Assembly: GCF_008017455.1 (NCBI RefSeq)
Contig: NZ_VRTY01000001.1
Span: forward strand, 1-64,000
Origin: Pontibacter qinzhouensis
GTDB lineage: Bacteria > Bacteroidota > Bacteroidia > Cytophagales > Hymenobacteraceae
Reading direction: 5' to 3'
Length of the DNA stretch: 64,000 nt
Position numbers and translations under genes: made by a program
The notes under the pieces: model-generated
What the model was told of the DNA's origin: nothing
Database searches by the model: none
The model's input: the letters and a program-made list of their open reading frames with translations, nothing else
Shown: piece by piece, positions 16,936-25,694 of the stretch
Layout of the letters: each line of letters starts with the position of its first letter
How positions within the stretch are numbered: position 1 is the first letter of the stretch

Positions 16936-18606
16936 CTAAACCAGTTTTTTGTACCTGATTCGTTTTGGCTCATAGTCACCCAGTCGTTTTTTCTTGTTTT
17001 CTTCGTACTCGGTATAGTTTCCTTCGAACCAGTAAACCTGCGAGTCGCCTTCAAAGGCCAGAATATGAGTGCAAATTCTGTCGAGGAACCAGCGGTCGTG
17101 CGATATAATTACAGCACAACCGGCAAAGTTCTCCAGCGCATCTTCCAGCGCACGGATAGCGTTTACATCCAGGTCGTTGGTTGGCTCATCGAGCAGCAGC
17201 AGGTTACCGCCTTCTTTCAGGGTCATGGCCAGGTGTACCCTGTTACGCTCACCACCCGACAGCTTATCTACTTTCTTCTCCTGGTCGCCGCCCGAAAAGT
17301 TGAACTTGCTCACATAGGCCCGCGACACGATCTGGCGACCTGCCATCATCATGTGTTCCGTGCCACCCGAAATTACCTCAAACACCGACTTGTTGCCATC
17401 CAGCTGCGCATGTTCCTGGTCTACGTACGATGTCTGCACTGTGGAGCCAACAGTAAAGTCGCCGGCATCTGGTTTCTCCTGGCCGGTTATCAGCTTAAAC
17501 AACGTGGTTTTACCGGCACCGTTTGGCCCGATAATGCCCACAATCCCACCTTGCGGCAAGGCAAAGCTCAGGTTCTCGAACAACAGCTTATCGCCGTATG
17601 CTTTGCTTACGTTGTTTACCTCAATTACCTGCGCGCCCAGCCGTGGGCCATCTGGTATAAAGAGCTCCAGTTTCTCTTCTTTCGATTTAGACTCTTCGCC
17701 TGCCAGTTTGTCGTATTGGCTCAAACGGGCCTTCGACTTGGCATGACGTGCTTTCGGAGCCATCTTCACCCATTCCAGCTCACGCTGCAGCGTTTTCTGG
17801 CGCTTGCTCTCTGTCTTCTCTTCCTGCGACAGGCGGTTAGACTTCTGCTCCAGCCAGCTGCTGTAGTTGCCTTTCCACGGAATACCTTCGCCACGGTCGA
17901 GCTCCAGAATCCAGCCAGCCACGTTATCGAGGAAGTAGCGGTCGTGAGTAACGGCTATAACAGTTCCTTTGTAGTGCTGCAGGTGTTGCTCCAGCCAGTC
18001 AACCGATTCGGCATCGAGGTGGTTGGTAGGTTCATCGAGCAGCAGTACGTCCGGCTCCTGCAAGAGCAGGCGGCACAGGGCCACACGGCGCTTCTCACCA
18101 CCCGACAGGTTCCCGATAATGGCATCTTCCGGCGGGGTACGCAGGGCATCCATGGCACGCTCCAGGCGGTTGTCGAGTTCCCAGGCGTTGAGCTGGTCCA
18201 GGCGCTCCTGCACCTCGCCTTGGCGTTCAATGAGCTTGTTCATGGCATCGTCGGTCATTTCTTCGCCGAACTTCATGTTAATCTCGTCGAACTCACGCAG
18301 CAGGTTCACCACCTCGCTAACACCCTCTTCTACTACCTCCCGCACGGTTTTAGAGGCATCCAGTTGCGGCTCCTGCTCCAGGTAGCCAACCGTATAACCC
18401 GGCGACCACACCACTTCCCCCTGAAACTCTTTATCGACACCGGCAATTATTTTAAGCAAGCTAGATTTACCTGAGCCGTTGAGGCCGAGCACGCCTATTT
18501 TTGCGCCATAGAAAAAAGACAGGTAAATGTTTTTAAGTACTTGTTTCTTTGGCGGGTAAATCTTGCTTACCCCAGCCATTGAGAAGATGATGGTTTCGTT
18601 ACTCAT
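16936..18606 (-). CDS. ettA: ABC-F ATPase, energy-dependent translational throttle EttA
   Basis: A soluble ribosome-binding ATPase with two nucleotide-binding domains and no membrane segments. It regulates entry of the 70S ribosome into elongation according to ATP/ADP. Two Walker A motifs (GLNGSGKSS, GPNGAGKTT), two signatures (LSGGEKRR, LSGGERNR) and the linker rich in R/K (KMAPKARHAKSKARL) define ABC-F. I place the start at 18606 (MSNETIIFSM), giving 556 residues against 555 in E. coli. The open frame runs 49 codons further upstream, but that extension does not resemble the family. It is divergent from the DUF349 gene. Confidence 0.92.
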   Translation of the reverse strand: MSNETIIFSMAGVSKIYPPKKQVLKNIYLSFFYGAKIGVLGLNGSGKSSLLKIIAGVDKEFQGEVVWSPGYTVGYLEQEPQLDASKTVREVVEEGVSEVVNLLREFDEINMKFGEEMTDDAMNKLIERQGEVQERLDQLNAWELDNRLERAMDALRTPPEDAIIGNLSGGEKRRVALCRLLLQEPDVLLLDEPTNHLDAESVDWLEQHLQHYKGTVIAVTHDRYFLDNVAGWILELDRGEGIPWKGNYSSWLEQKSNRLSQEEKTESKRQKTLQRELEWVKMAPKARHAKSKARLSQYDKLAGEESKSKEEKLELFIPDGPRLGAQVIEVNNVSKAYGDKLLFENLSFALPQGGIVGIIGPNGAGKTTLFKLITGQEKPDAGDFTVGSTVQTSYVDQEHAQLDGNKSVFEVISGGTEHMMMAGRQIVSRAYVSKFNFSGGDQEKKVDKLSGGERNRVHLAMTLKEGGNLLLLDEPTNDLDVNAIRALEDALENFAGCAVIISHDRWFLDRICTHILAFEGDSQVYWFEGNYTEYEENKKKRLGDYEPKRIRYKKLV

Positions 18607-19015
18607 ATTGCATTTATCAGTTATACACGTACTCTTTAAAATTTGAACTTGAGGTGCCTGAAAGACAAGCATATCAGGCTTTGACCCTGCTTCTAACATT
18701 AAAATGTTCGAAGAATTACAAATATCGGAAAAAATCATGCATTTTGCCTTCACAAAATTGATTTGAAATGACTAAACTTGTAATAACTATGGGTATGCTA
18801 CACTGGCAGTTGTTTTAAGATGGCAGCATTTTGTATAATTTAGGCTGGTTCATTACCTACAGGCACTACAGCAAACGCATTATTTATAGCTGCGTTTGGT
18901 TATTTAGAATTTAGTTTACACCTAGGAGTATGTTTAAACTTCGTCTTTTGCGGTGCAATAAGCTGAAGAGAAACCTGCTCTTACTCCCTTAGAGAGGCAA
19001 AACCCTAATCCTTAA
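18607..19015. other. Divergent promoter region of ettA and the DUF349 gene
   Basis: No repeat or coding feature is recognisable in these 409 bp. Both flanking genes begin here, so promoters are expected, but I find no clear TAnnTTTG match with a spaced -33 element. Confidence 0.45.
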
Positions 19016-20332
19016 ATGGAAAACAACGAGCTATTGGAAACAGCCAGAAATTACGGGTTCATTCAGGACCAACAGGTTTGGCTAAAACCCTTCATGAAGT
19101 ACCCTGCCCGGCAGGTGGGCGATGTAAAAGAGTCGGAAGATGACTCGCTGATTTACTTTGCCAAACGTTTCGAGATGTTTCAGGAAAAGGTAAGCAGCCT
19201 GCTACAGCGCATCGACACATCCGAGAACAAGGGCTCTTTCCTGATGAAAGTGCTTCACATGAAAGAGCAGATCGGTGACTACGATGCCCTGGGCGATTTC
19301 GAAACCCTCTACCAGCAGCTCAGCGCGGCCGAGACGGAAATAAACAAAACCATTAAGCTTAACCGGGAGAAAAATTTAGCCATAAAGGTTGGCCTGATAC
19401 AGGAAGCCGAGGCTTTGCAGGAGAGCATTGAGTGGAAAGAGACATCTGACAAGATGAAAGACCTGCGGGCCACCTGGATTAAGACAGGCCCTGTAGACAA
19501 AGAAGTAACAGAAGAGATAGAGGAGCGGTTCCGAACAGTGCTGGAAGCTTTTTTTGAACGGAAGAAAAACTTTTTCCTGGATAAGAAGCAGATGCAGAAC
19601 CGAGCCTACGAAAAGTACCGCAGCCTGATAAACCGGTCGGTGGCCTTGCAAAACTCCGAAGAATGGGAAGCCACCACGATTAAACTGAAGCAACTGCAGA
19701 ACGAGTGGAAGGAAGTGGTGAGCGGCACACTTTCGCGGAAGGCGGTAACCAACCTCTGGACGGAATTCAGGAAGGCGCACAACCACTTTTTTGAACGCCT
19801 GAAGGTGAAGATCAACAACGAGAAGAACCAGTCGAAAGACAAGTTTTATGATACCAACCTGGAGAAAAAACAGGCGCTTGTAAGTGAGGCAGAGCAGCTG
19901 ATACACACGCACAGCCTGGGTGAGGCCGTAAAACGCGCCAAAGAGTTGCAGGCCGAGTGGAAGAAGGCCGGTCCGGTACACCCTTCTGTGTCTGATGCCA
20001 TTTGGGAGCGCTTTATTAAAGCCTGCGATAAAGTGTTTGAGATGAGCAGCCTGGAGCACTACATCCGCAAGCGCCAGCAAGCCTCTAACGAGAAACTGAA
20101 CGGCACCGATGGCATAAACGCACGCATAACTGCCCTGAAAGAGTTTATAAAATCGGATAACCAGGAGCTGGGGCTGCTCGAAACCAACCTCGACAAACTA
20201 AGCGACACTCCAGGCAACGAATCGTTCAGGAGCATGCTGCAGGGCAAAATCAGGAATTTTAACCGGAAAATACATACCAAAACAGAACTGATCGAGATGT
20301 TTAAAAAACAGCTCACCACCACCGATAACTAA
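19016..20332 (+). CDS. DUF349 repeat protein
   Basis: A 438-residue, highly charged helical protein with several DUF349 units. The diagnostic W...GP(V)...[IL]W.RF pattern recurs as ATWIKTGPVDKEV, QNEWKEVVSG and AEWKKAGPVHPSVSDAIWERF. Between them are long charged coiled-coil segments (for example ERKKNFFLDKKQMQNRAYEKY). It has no signal peptide or membrane segment, so it is cytoplasmic. Proteins with this domain are widespread in Bacteroidota and of unknown role. The gene is monocistronic and about 250 nt upstream of the DUF2795 gene. Confidence 0.88.
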   Translation: MENNELLETARNYGFIQDQQVWLKPFMKYPARQVGDVKESEDDSLIYFAKRFEMFQEKVSSLLQRIDTSENKGSFLMKVLHMKEQIGDYDALGDFETLYQQLSAAETEINKTIKLNREKNLAIKVGLIQEAEALQESIEWKETSDKMKDLRATWIKTGPVDKEVTEEIEERFRTVLEAFFERKKNFFLDKKQMQNRAYEKYRSLINRSVALQNSEEWEATTIKLKQLQNEWKEVVSGTLSRKAVTNLWTEFRKAHNHFFERLKVKINNEKNQSKDKFYDTNLEKKQALVSEAEQLIHTHSLGEAVKRAKELQAEWKKAGPVHPSVSDAIWERFIKACDKVFEMSSLEHYIRKRQQASNEKLNGTDGINARITALKEFIKSDNQELGLLETNLDKLSDTPGNESFRSMLQGKIRNFNRKIHTKTELIEMFKKQLTTTDN

Positions 20333-20510
20333 ACCACCGTGGTTGTAAGATTGTAAAATGTACCGCTGCAGGCCTTTTAATTAAAAAGAATATTGGGGCA
20401 AGTTAGTGGAGGCAAAGGGTAAATTATTTTGGCGCAATAAGAACAATTCTGAACTGTTTGCGTTGTGTTGAAAAAAACAGAACAAAAAAGCAAATTAAAA
20501 TCTGCAAAAA

Positions 20511-20540
20511 TTTTTGTTTACAAATATTTTCATACTTTTG
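20511..20540 (+). promoter_or_regulatory. Promoter of the DUF2795 gene
   Basis: TACTTTTG (20533-20540) is an exact Bacteroidota -7 element. TTTG at 20513-20516 is a plausible -33 element with a 16-nt gap. The start codon follows at 20588. Confidence 0.6.
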
Positions 20541-20572
20541 CAAACTTATTTTTTTAAAAGCCACAAGTTAAG

Positions 20573-20580
20573 TAAGGAGA
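20573..20580 (+). promoter_or_regulatory. Shine-Dalgarno-like site before the DUF2795 gene
   Basis: TAAGGAGA ends 7 nt before the ATG at 20588. Such purine-rich sites are rare before genes in this window, which suggests unusually efficient initiation. Confidence 0.55.
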
Positions 20581-20587
20581 ACATACT

Positions 20588-20809
20588 ATGTATTGGACAT
20601 TAGAATTAGCTTCATACCTGGAGGATGCACCCTGGCCAGCTACTAAAGACGAATTAATTGATTACTCAATTCGTTCCGGAGCGCCTATGGAAGTTGTAGA
20701 AAACCTGCAGGCTCTTGAAGACGACGGACAGCCTTATGAGAACATCGAAGAAATCTGGCCTGATTACCCTACCAAGGAAGACTTCATGTTTAACGAAGAC
20801 GAGTACTAA
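20588..20809 (+). CDS. DUF2795 family small acidic protein
   Basis: A 73-residue protein (MYWTLELASYLEDAPWPATK ... FNEDEY) matching DUF2795. It has the N-terminal helix with LEDAPWPATKDELIDYS and the EVVENLQALEDDGQPYENIEEIWPD block, W/P-rich turns and a very acidic C terminus. It has no signal or membrane segment and is likely a small cytoplasmic helical protein. The family is conserved across Bacteroidota without a known function. A good promoter and a Shine-Dalgarno-like site suggest strong expression. Confidence 0.9.
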   Translation: MYWTLELASYLEDAPWPATKDELIDYSIRSGAPMEVVENLQALEDDGQPYENIEEIWPDYPTKEDFMFNEDEY

Positions 20810-20908
20810 GTTTAATTAGAAATTAAAAATTATGAATTAGAAATTACTGATTCTGGTTCAGCACCGGGCAAACTGATTTCTATTTTTAAATTTTTAATTT
20901 GAAGGAAC

Positions 20909-21631
20909 TTGATTATTGAAGTAAAAAATCTGGTTGCGGGCTACGAACAGCGTGTTCTACTCCGCAACCTTTCTTTTTCTGTACCTGCCCCTGCTTTTAT
21001 AGCCATTATCGGGCATAATGGTGTAGGTAAGAGCACCCTCTTTAAAGCGTTTCAGCAAAAAATACCCTACCAGGGCCACATTCTGATACAGAACCAGGAC
21101 CTACGCCATATTGCCAAACCCACAGCCACAGGCATACTGGGCTATCTGCCTCAAAAAAACATCGTTTCTTTCCCGATTAAGGTACACGAGCTGGTGGTGA
21201 TGGGGCTTTTCAGGAAGAAGAAGTTTCTGGAGAATTACGATGCAACCGACTATGCCCAGGCCGCGCAGGTGGTGGCGCAGCTACAACTTTCCGACCTGCT
21301 CGACCACGATTTCACGACCTTATCGGGTGGGGAGCAGCAGCTGATCTGGCTGGCGCAACTCATGCTGCAGGATGCCCATATCTGCCTGCTGGATGAGCCA
21401 TCGCAGCAGCTCGATGTATATTACAAAAAGCAGGTGTACAGTTTGCTACAGGATTGGGTGCTGCAACACCAGAAAACAGTGCTCTGCATTACGCACGACC
21501 TGCACAACCTGCTCCCGCTGAAAGGCTACCTGCTCAATCTTTCTAAGCCTGCGCCATCGCTGGAGGTTATTAGTCCGGAGGTAGTGCTGCAAAACCAGGA
21601 GTACCTGGAGTCGCACCCGCGCAGGTTATAA
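20909..21631 (+). CDS. ABC transporter ATP-binding protein (siderophore/cobalamin type), orphan
   Basis: A cytoplasmic ATPase subunit of an importer. Walker A is GHNGVGKST (about 34-42), the signature LSGGEQQ (about 138-144), Walker B ICLLDEPS and the switch histidine ITHD. The closest pattern is the FepC/BtuD group that pairs with FecCD permeases. No permease or binding protein is near, so its partners must be elsewhere. The start is TTG at 20909 (MIIEVKNL), preceded by GAAGGA, as no in-frame ATG fits the N terminus. Its stop overlaps the end of convergent ispD by 6 bp. Confidence 0.88.
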   Translation: MIIEVKNLVAGYEQRVLLRNLSFSVPAPAFIAIIGHNGVGKSTLFKAFQQKIPYQGHILIQNQDLRHIAKPTATGILGYLPQKNIVSFPIKVHELVVMGLFRKKKFLENYDATDYAQAAQVVAQLQLSDLLDHDFTTLSGGEQQLIWLAQLMLQDAHICLLDEPSQQLDVYYKKQVYSLLQDWVLQHQKTVLCITHDLHNLLPLKGYLLNLSKPAPSLEVISPEVVLQNQEYLESHPRRL

Positions 21632-22318
21632 CTTTTCTTCCTGCAGAAAGGCTTCTGCCAAAACCAGGTCTTCGGGTGTGGTTATTTTGATGTTGCGGTA
21701 GCTGCCTTCCACCAGCACCATCTGCTCACCCAACTGCTCCACCACCGAGGCATCGTCGGTAAAGAAGACTTGCTCCGGTTGCTCGTATGCTCTACGCAGC
21801 AGGCTTGCTTTGAAGGTTTGCGGTGTCTGCACCAGCTTATACTCCGTTCGTGGCACAGCCTTGCTCCCGCCACCTGCCACCAACTGCCTGATAGAGTCTT
21901 TTGGCGACACGGCCACAATGGCATTTCCGTAGGCGGCTGCTTTAAGGTAGGCTTCCTGAATAGTAGCGGTAGAAGTAAAAGGCCGTACGCCATCGTGCAC
22001 TGCTACCAGCGCCTCCTGCTCCAGCACCATACCCAGGCCATTTTTTACGGAGCCGAAGCGGGTAGCACCACCTGCCACCACCATATGAAACAGCTTGAAC
22101 CGGTGCTTCTGGCACAGCTCCCGCCAAACATCCAATTGGTTTTCGGGTAGCACCACAATTAACCTGACGGCAGCGTTGTAAGCAAAAAACTGCTCCAGCG
22201 TATGCATCAGCACTGGCTTGCCTCCAATTTCGATGAACTGCTTTGGTAACTCGCGCTGCATGCGGCTACCTGTGCCACCTGCCACTACAATAGCATATTC
22301 GGGTAATTTATCTTTCAT
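21626..22318 (-). CDS. ispD: 2-C-methyl-D-erythritol 4-phosphate cytidylyltransferase
   Basis: It joins MEP to CTP to give CDP-methylerythritol in the non-mevalonate isoprenoid pathway. The nucleotidyltransferase motif VVAGGTGSRMQRELPKQF (residues 10-27) and the substrate loop VHDGVRPFT (about 104-112) are intact. The C-terminal ITTPEDLVLAEAFL is also typical. The length of 230 residues is normal. It is convergent with, and just overlaps, the ABC ATPase gene. The 471-nt gap upstream is filled with repeats. Confidence 0.94.
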   Translation of the reverse strand: MKDKLPEYAIVVAGGTGSRMQRELPKQFIEIGGKPVLMHTLEQFFAYNAAVRLIVVLPENQLDVWRELCQKHRFKLFHMVVAGGATRFGSVKNGLGMVLEQEALVAVHDGVRPFTSTATIQEAYLKAAAYGNAIVAVSPKDSIRQLVAGGGSKAVPRTEYKLVQTPQTFKASLLRRAYEQPEQVFFTDDASVVEQLGEQMVLVEGSYRNIKITTPEDLVLAEAFLQEEKL

Positions 22319-22401
22319 GTGTAGTACGCGTAGTAAGTTAAGAGTTAAAAGTTATGAGTTATGAGTTATCTGGCCAATCCTTCCTTACGCCATCTCCACA
22401 T

Positions 22402-22443
22402 CAACCATTTAGCCATTAAACAATTTAACAATCAACAATTAGC
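22402..22443 (-). repeat. Low-complexity tail of RptA-8
   Basis: A run of CATTAAACAATTTAACAAT and CAACAATTAGC units abuts the conserved AATTATT end of RptA-8. The shorter repeated word is roughly (C)AACAATTA. Confidence 0.55.
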
Positions 22444-22500
22444 AATTATTCTAATGAAAACAAGCTTCAGAAGAGTTTTTGTCTTTTTAGTGCCAAGGGT
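22444..22500 (-). repeat. RptA copy 8, part of a composite with RptB-3
   Basis: On the - strand it starts ACCCTTGGCACTAAAAAG and ends TTTTCATTAGAATAATT. Together with 22501-22575 it is homologous to 30270-30406, including a shared linker with CTTTGGCTAAAACAGCACGA or a close variant. Confidence 0.87.
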
Positions 22501-22544
22501 AAATCGTGCTGTTTTAGCCAAAGTGATTTCAACTCGCCCAGACA

Positions 22545-22570
22545 CTCGCAGGAGCTGCGCACGCTGCGAG
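22545..22570 (-). repeat. RptB copy 3
   Basis: The core is identical to the other copies, read on the - strand, and carries the shared flank AAAGAC on its left and TGTCTGGGCGAG on its right. Confidence 0.88.
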
Positions 22571-22593
22571 GTCTTTGCTGCTCTGACTTAAAT

Positions 22594-22657
22594 CAGCCAT
22601 TGAACCATTTAACAATTAAGCCATTAAACAATCAGCAACTAACAATCAACAACCAGC
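22594..22657 (-). repeat. Low-complexity tail of RptA-9
   Basis: CCATTTAACAATTAAGCC, ATTAAACAATCAGCAAC and related words repeat up to the AATTATT end of RptA-9. Confidence 0.55.
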
Positions 22658-22719
22658 AATTATTCCAAAGAAAAAGCCCTTCCGAAGCTTTTCTGCCTGT
22701 TTTCATCCAAGGGTCAAGG
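22658..22719 (-). repeat. RptA copy 9
   Basis: On the - strand it starts ACCCTTGGA and ends TTTTCTTTGGAATAATT, with GCTTCGGAAGGGC in the centre. It lies between queA and RptA-8 in the sense of queA transcription. Confidence 0.8.
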
Positions 22720-22731
22720 CATTGGCAATTT

Positions 22732-22776
22732 AAAACAAAAATGCCCCGGCTGTAGCAGTCGGGGCATTTTTGTTTT
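22732..22776 (-). terminator. Terminator of queA
   Basis: A 17-bp perfect stem (arms 22732-22748 and 22760-22776, GC core GCCCCG/CGGGGC, T-rich outer part) closes an 11-nt loop. It begins 14 nt after the queA stop codon. Confidence 0.88.
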
Positions 22777-22789
22777 AGGTTTGGTCTGA

Positions 22790-23836
22790 CTACAGAATCA
22801 GCATTACGTCGCCGTAGCTGAAGAAGCGGTACTTCTCTTTAACGGCTGTTTCGTAGGCTTTCATCACCAGGTCGTACCCACCAAAGGCGGCTGTCATCAT
22901 CAGCAACGTAGACTCCGGCATATGGAAATTGGTTACCAGGCTGTTGGCAATCTTGAAATCGTAGGGCGGAAAAATGAAGCGGTCTGTCCAGCCATCGTTC
23001 GGCTTCAGGCGGCTGTTAGCCGATACCGAAGACTCCAGGGCACGCATGGTGGTGGTACCGATAGAGCAAACACGCTTTTTGTTGTCGAGCGCTTTGTTTA
23101 CCATTTCGGCAGTGGCACCAGGCACCATAAAGTTCTCGGAGTCCATTTTGTGCTTGGTCAGGTCTTCTACATCTACCGGGCGGAAGGTGCCTAAACCAAC
23201 GTGCAGCGTAACAGGCGCCACATCCACGCCTTTAATTTCGAGGCGCTTCAATACTTCTTTCGTAAAGTGCAGGCCAGCTGTTGGAGCAGCCACGGCACCT
23301 ACGTTTTTGGCATATACGGTTTGGTAACGCTCTTTATCTTCTGGCTCAGCCTCCCGCTTAATGTATTTCGGAAGCGGAGTTTCGCCCAGGTCGTTTATGG
23401 TTTTGTAAAACTCTTCGTCGGAGCCATCGAACAAAAATTTGATGGTTCTGCCACGCGAGGTTGTGTTATCTATTACTTCAGCCACCAGGTCGCTTTCGCC
23501 AAAGTACAGTTTGTTACCTACCCGGATTTTACGCGCCGGGTCTACCAGCACATCCCAGAGGTGAATGTCTTTGTTGAGTTCACGCAACAGGAACACCTCG
23601 ATTTTAGCGCCGGTTTTTTCCTTGTTGCCATACATGCGTGCCGGAAAAACTTTGGTATCGTTCACCACCATCACATCGCCATCGTCGAAATACTCCAGAA
23701 TATCTTTAAAGATCCTGTGCTCGATCTTACCTGAGTCGCGGTGCAACACCATCATGCGAGACTCGTCGCGGTTCGGGGAAGGATGATTGGCCAGGAGTTC
23801 TTGTGGCAACTCAAATTTAAACTCTGATAACTTCAT
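22790..23836 (-). CDS. queA: S-adenosylmethionine:tRNA ribosyltransferase-isomerase
   Basis: It transfers the ribosyl part of SAM to preQ1 in tRNA to form epoxyqueuosine. Typical blocks are [57 protein letters not shown] and [14 protein letters not shown] near the C terminus. I place the start at 23836 ([12 protein letters not shown]), giving 348 residues, normal for the family. The open frame has 25 extra upstream codons that do not fit. The gene stands alone between repeat-rich gaps. Confidence 0.94.
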   Translation of the reverse strand: MKLSEFKFELPQELLANHPSPNRDESRMMVLHRDSGKIEHRIFKDILEYFDDGDVMVVNDTKVFPARMYGNKEKTGAKIEVFLLRELNKDIHLWDVLVDPARKIRVGNKLYFGESDLVAEVIDNTTSRGRTIKFLFDGSDEEFYKTINDLGETPLPKYIKREAEPEDKERYQTVYAKNVGAVAAPTAGLHFTKEVLKRLEIKGVDVAPVTLHVGLGTFRPVDVEDLTKHKMDSENFMVPGATAEMVNKALDNKKRVCSIGTTTMRALESSVSANSRLKPNDGWTDRFIFPPYDFKIANSLVTNFHMPESTLLMMTAAFGGYDLVMKAYETAVKEKYRFFSYGDVMLIL

Positions 23837-24302
23837 AAATAGTACGGTATCTAGTAGATCATTTTTTCGATGCTTGAGCGCATTGAAACTTATTTTTATC
23901 TTGCAGAACAATAGGCAGGCATATTTCCCTGTTTTATTATATTGGGTTTATTGCCCTGCTTTTTAGAAAATTGTTGCAAAGATACGTTTTTTATCTGATA
24001 CGGCCGTAAAAATCTGCTGTTTTCGCCATTGCCAAGCCCCGGATTTTTAACGTTTTACTACACCCCGGCTACTTTACTGCAGCTCCTGCGGCTCCCACAC
24101 CTGCTATATTCGGGGCCTTATTCTGCCGCCCATTATCTTACGCAAAAAACACGTGCCGAATTAAACTCCAACTATCTTAGCCTTTTAAACCTGTGCCTGC
24201 TCCTGCAACACCTGAACCTTAACAAAAAAACGATCTGGGGGTGGGGCATATTTTAATTAAATATTGTTAATTTAACAAACTTACAAGCTTCTGCCCTGAA
24301 CT
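23837..24302. other. Divergent gap between queA and the MacB-like permease gene
   Basis: No repeat, RNA or supported gene is seen in 466 bp. A 75-codon open frame (24029-24256) is leucine-rich, overlaps no recognised family and is not called. GCAGCTCCTGCG at 24079 matches part of RptB but is probably chance. Confidence 0.5.
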
Positions 24303-25553
24303 ATGATTTACCTGCGCCTGATAGTTGAAAGTTTCCGGTTTGCCTGGCAGGCACTCAAATCGAACCTGCTCCGGACTATATTGTCGTTGCTGGGCGTTAC
24401 CATTGGCATTTTTGCTATTATATCGGTTTTCACGCTGGTCGACTCGCTGGAGCGCAATGTGCGCGAGGCCATGAGCTTTGTAGGAGAGCGGGTAATTTAT
24501 GTGCAGACCCAACCCTGGACCTTCGGGCCGGGCGGCAGGCCTTGGTGGGACTACCTGCGCCGCCCACAGCCAACTGCCCGCGAGTTCAGGCAAATGGAAC
24601 GCAACATTACTATGGCCGAAGGCATTGCTATCTTCTCCGAAAGGGGCGGCAACACGTTTAAATACCGCAACAGCAGCTACTCCAACGCTATTTTGTCGGG
24701 AGCCACCTACGACTTTAATAAGATCAGAGATATTCCTATTGAAAATGGCCGTTATTTCGTGCCGCAGGAAGTAGATGGCTCGCAGAACGTCATTATTATC
24801 GGCAGCGACATTGCAGAAGCCTTTTTCCCGAACCAGGATCCTTTAGGGAAACAGATAAAAGTAAAAGGCCACCAGTTTATGGTGATCGGGGTAATGGAGA
24901 AGCAGGGCGAAAGCATGTTTGGCATGTCGAATGTAGACAAGCAGGGCATTATTCCGTTTGGGGCCTATAGCAAAATTTACACCATGGGCCCGAAAGGTAT
25001 GTATGCCACCATTGCCTTAAAAGGGCGCGAAGACGACAAGGGCCTGCAGGAACTGGAGTACGAAACACAAGGCCTGCTGCGCAACATCAGGGGGCTACGG
25101 CCACGCGACAAAGATAACTTTGCCCTGAACCGCTCCGAAATGGTGGCCGAGCAGGTGACCAGCCTCTTTAGTGTAATTGGCGTGGCGGGTTGGGTTATTG
25201 GCGGCTTTGCTATTTTGGTAGGAGGGTTCGGCATTGCCAACATCATGTTTGTGTCGGTAAAGGAGCGAACCAACATTATTGGTATACAAAAATCGTTGGG
25301 TGCCAAAAACTTCTTCATCCTGTTTCAGTTCCTGTTCGAGTCGGTGTTTCTGAGCTTGTTAGGTGGTGGCTTCGGCATTTTACTTGTGTTCCTGCTCACG
25401 CTTATTCCGCAGGACATGATGGAGATTATGCTATCTTTTAGCAACATCGTGCTGGGGCTAAGCGTATCGGCGGTGATAGGGATGCTCTCTGGTATAATAC
25501 CGGCTGTGCTGGCAGCGAACCTCGATCCGGTAATGGCAATCCGCTCAAAATAA
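24303..25553 (+). CDS. ABC transporter permease, MacB/FtsX type
   Basis: An inner-membrane permease of the non-canonical MacB family. The first helix (LRTILSLLGVTIGIFAIISVFTL, about 23-45) is followed by a periplasmic MacB core domain (about 50-275). Three C-terminal helices form the FtsX-type domain (VIGGFAILVGGFGIANIMFVSVKERT, FLFESVFLSLLGGGFGILL, VLGLSVSAVIGMLSGIIPA), ending in the conserved A..LDPV.A.R. At 416 residues it is full length. Such proteins work with an ATPase and often a periplasmic adaptor in mechanotransmission or efflux. None is adjacent, so this is an orphan permease. Confidence 0.9.
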   Translation: MIYLRLIVESFRFAWQALKSNLLRTILSLLGVTIGIFAIISVFTLVDSLERNVREAMSFVGERVIYVQTQPWTFGPGGRPWWDYLRRPQPTAREFRQMERNITMAEGIAIFSERGGNTFKYRNSSYSNAILSGATYDFNKIRDIPIENGRYFVPQEVDGSQNVIIIGSDIAEAFFPNQDPLGKQIKVKGHQFMVIGVMEKQGESMFGMSNVDKQGIIPFGAYSKIYTMGPKGMYATIALKGREDDKGLQELEYETQGLLRNIRGLRPRDKDNFALNRSEMVAEQVTSLFSVIGVAGWVIGGFAILVGGFGIANIMFVSVKERTNIIGIQKSLGAKNFFILFQFLFESVFLSLLGGGFGILLVFLLTLIPQDMMEIMLSFSNIVLGLSVSAVIGMLSGIIPAVLAANLDPVMAIRSK

Positions 25554-25694
25554 ATCCAGACAAAGCACTAATAACGGGCCTTTTTGTTGCGTGCTTGCCG
25601 CAAACGAAAGAAAGGCCTTCAATTTATTTACACATAATGGCATTGGCAGCTCTTGCGGTGCCGCAGGAGCTGGTCTCCTGAAGACGAAATTACT

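Larger units (their letters stand above)
22319..22789. other. Repeat-filled gap between ispD and queA
   Basis: It contains RptA copies 8 and 9, RptB copy 3 between them, two low-complexity tails and the queA terminator. AGTTAAGAGTTAAAAGTT-type runs lie at 22334-22368. No gene is seen. Confidence 0.8.

Noticed and set aside
17065..18474. A 469-codon open frame opposite ettA
   Set aside because: It is a shadow of a strongly conserved gene in another frame, with no domain and no signal of its own. Similar shadows opposite the serine hydrolase (15067-15969) and kmo (53799-54551) were also left out.
24079..24090. A partial RptB copy (GCAGCTCCTGCG)
   Set aside because: Only 12 bp match with no shared flanks. 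Similar words also occur inside genes, so chance is likely.
24029..24256. A 75-codon open frame in the queA / permease gap
   Set aside because: Leucine- and proline-rich composition without a domain, promoter or ribosome site. It may be chance in a gap.
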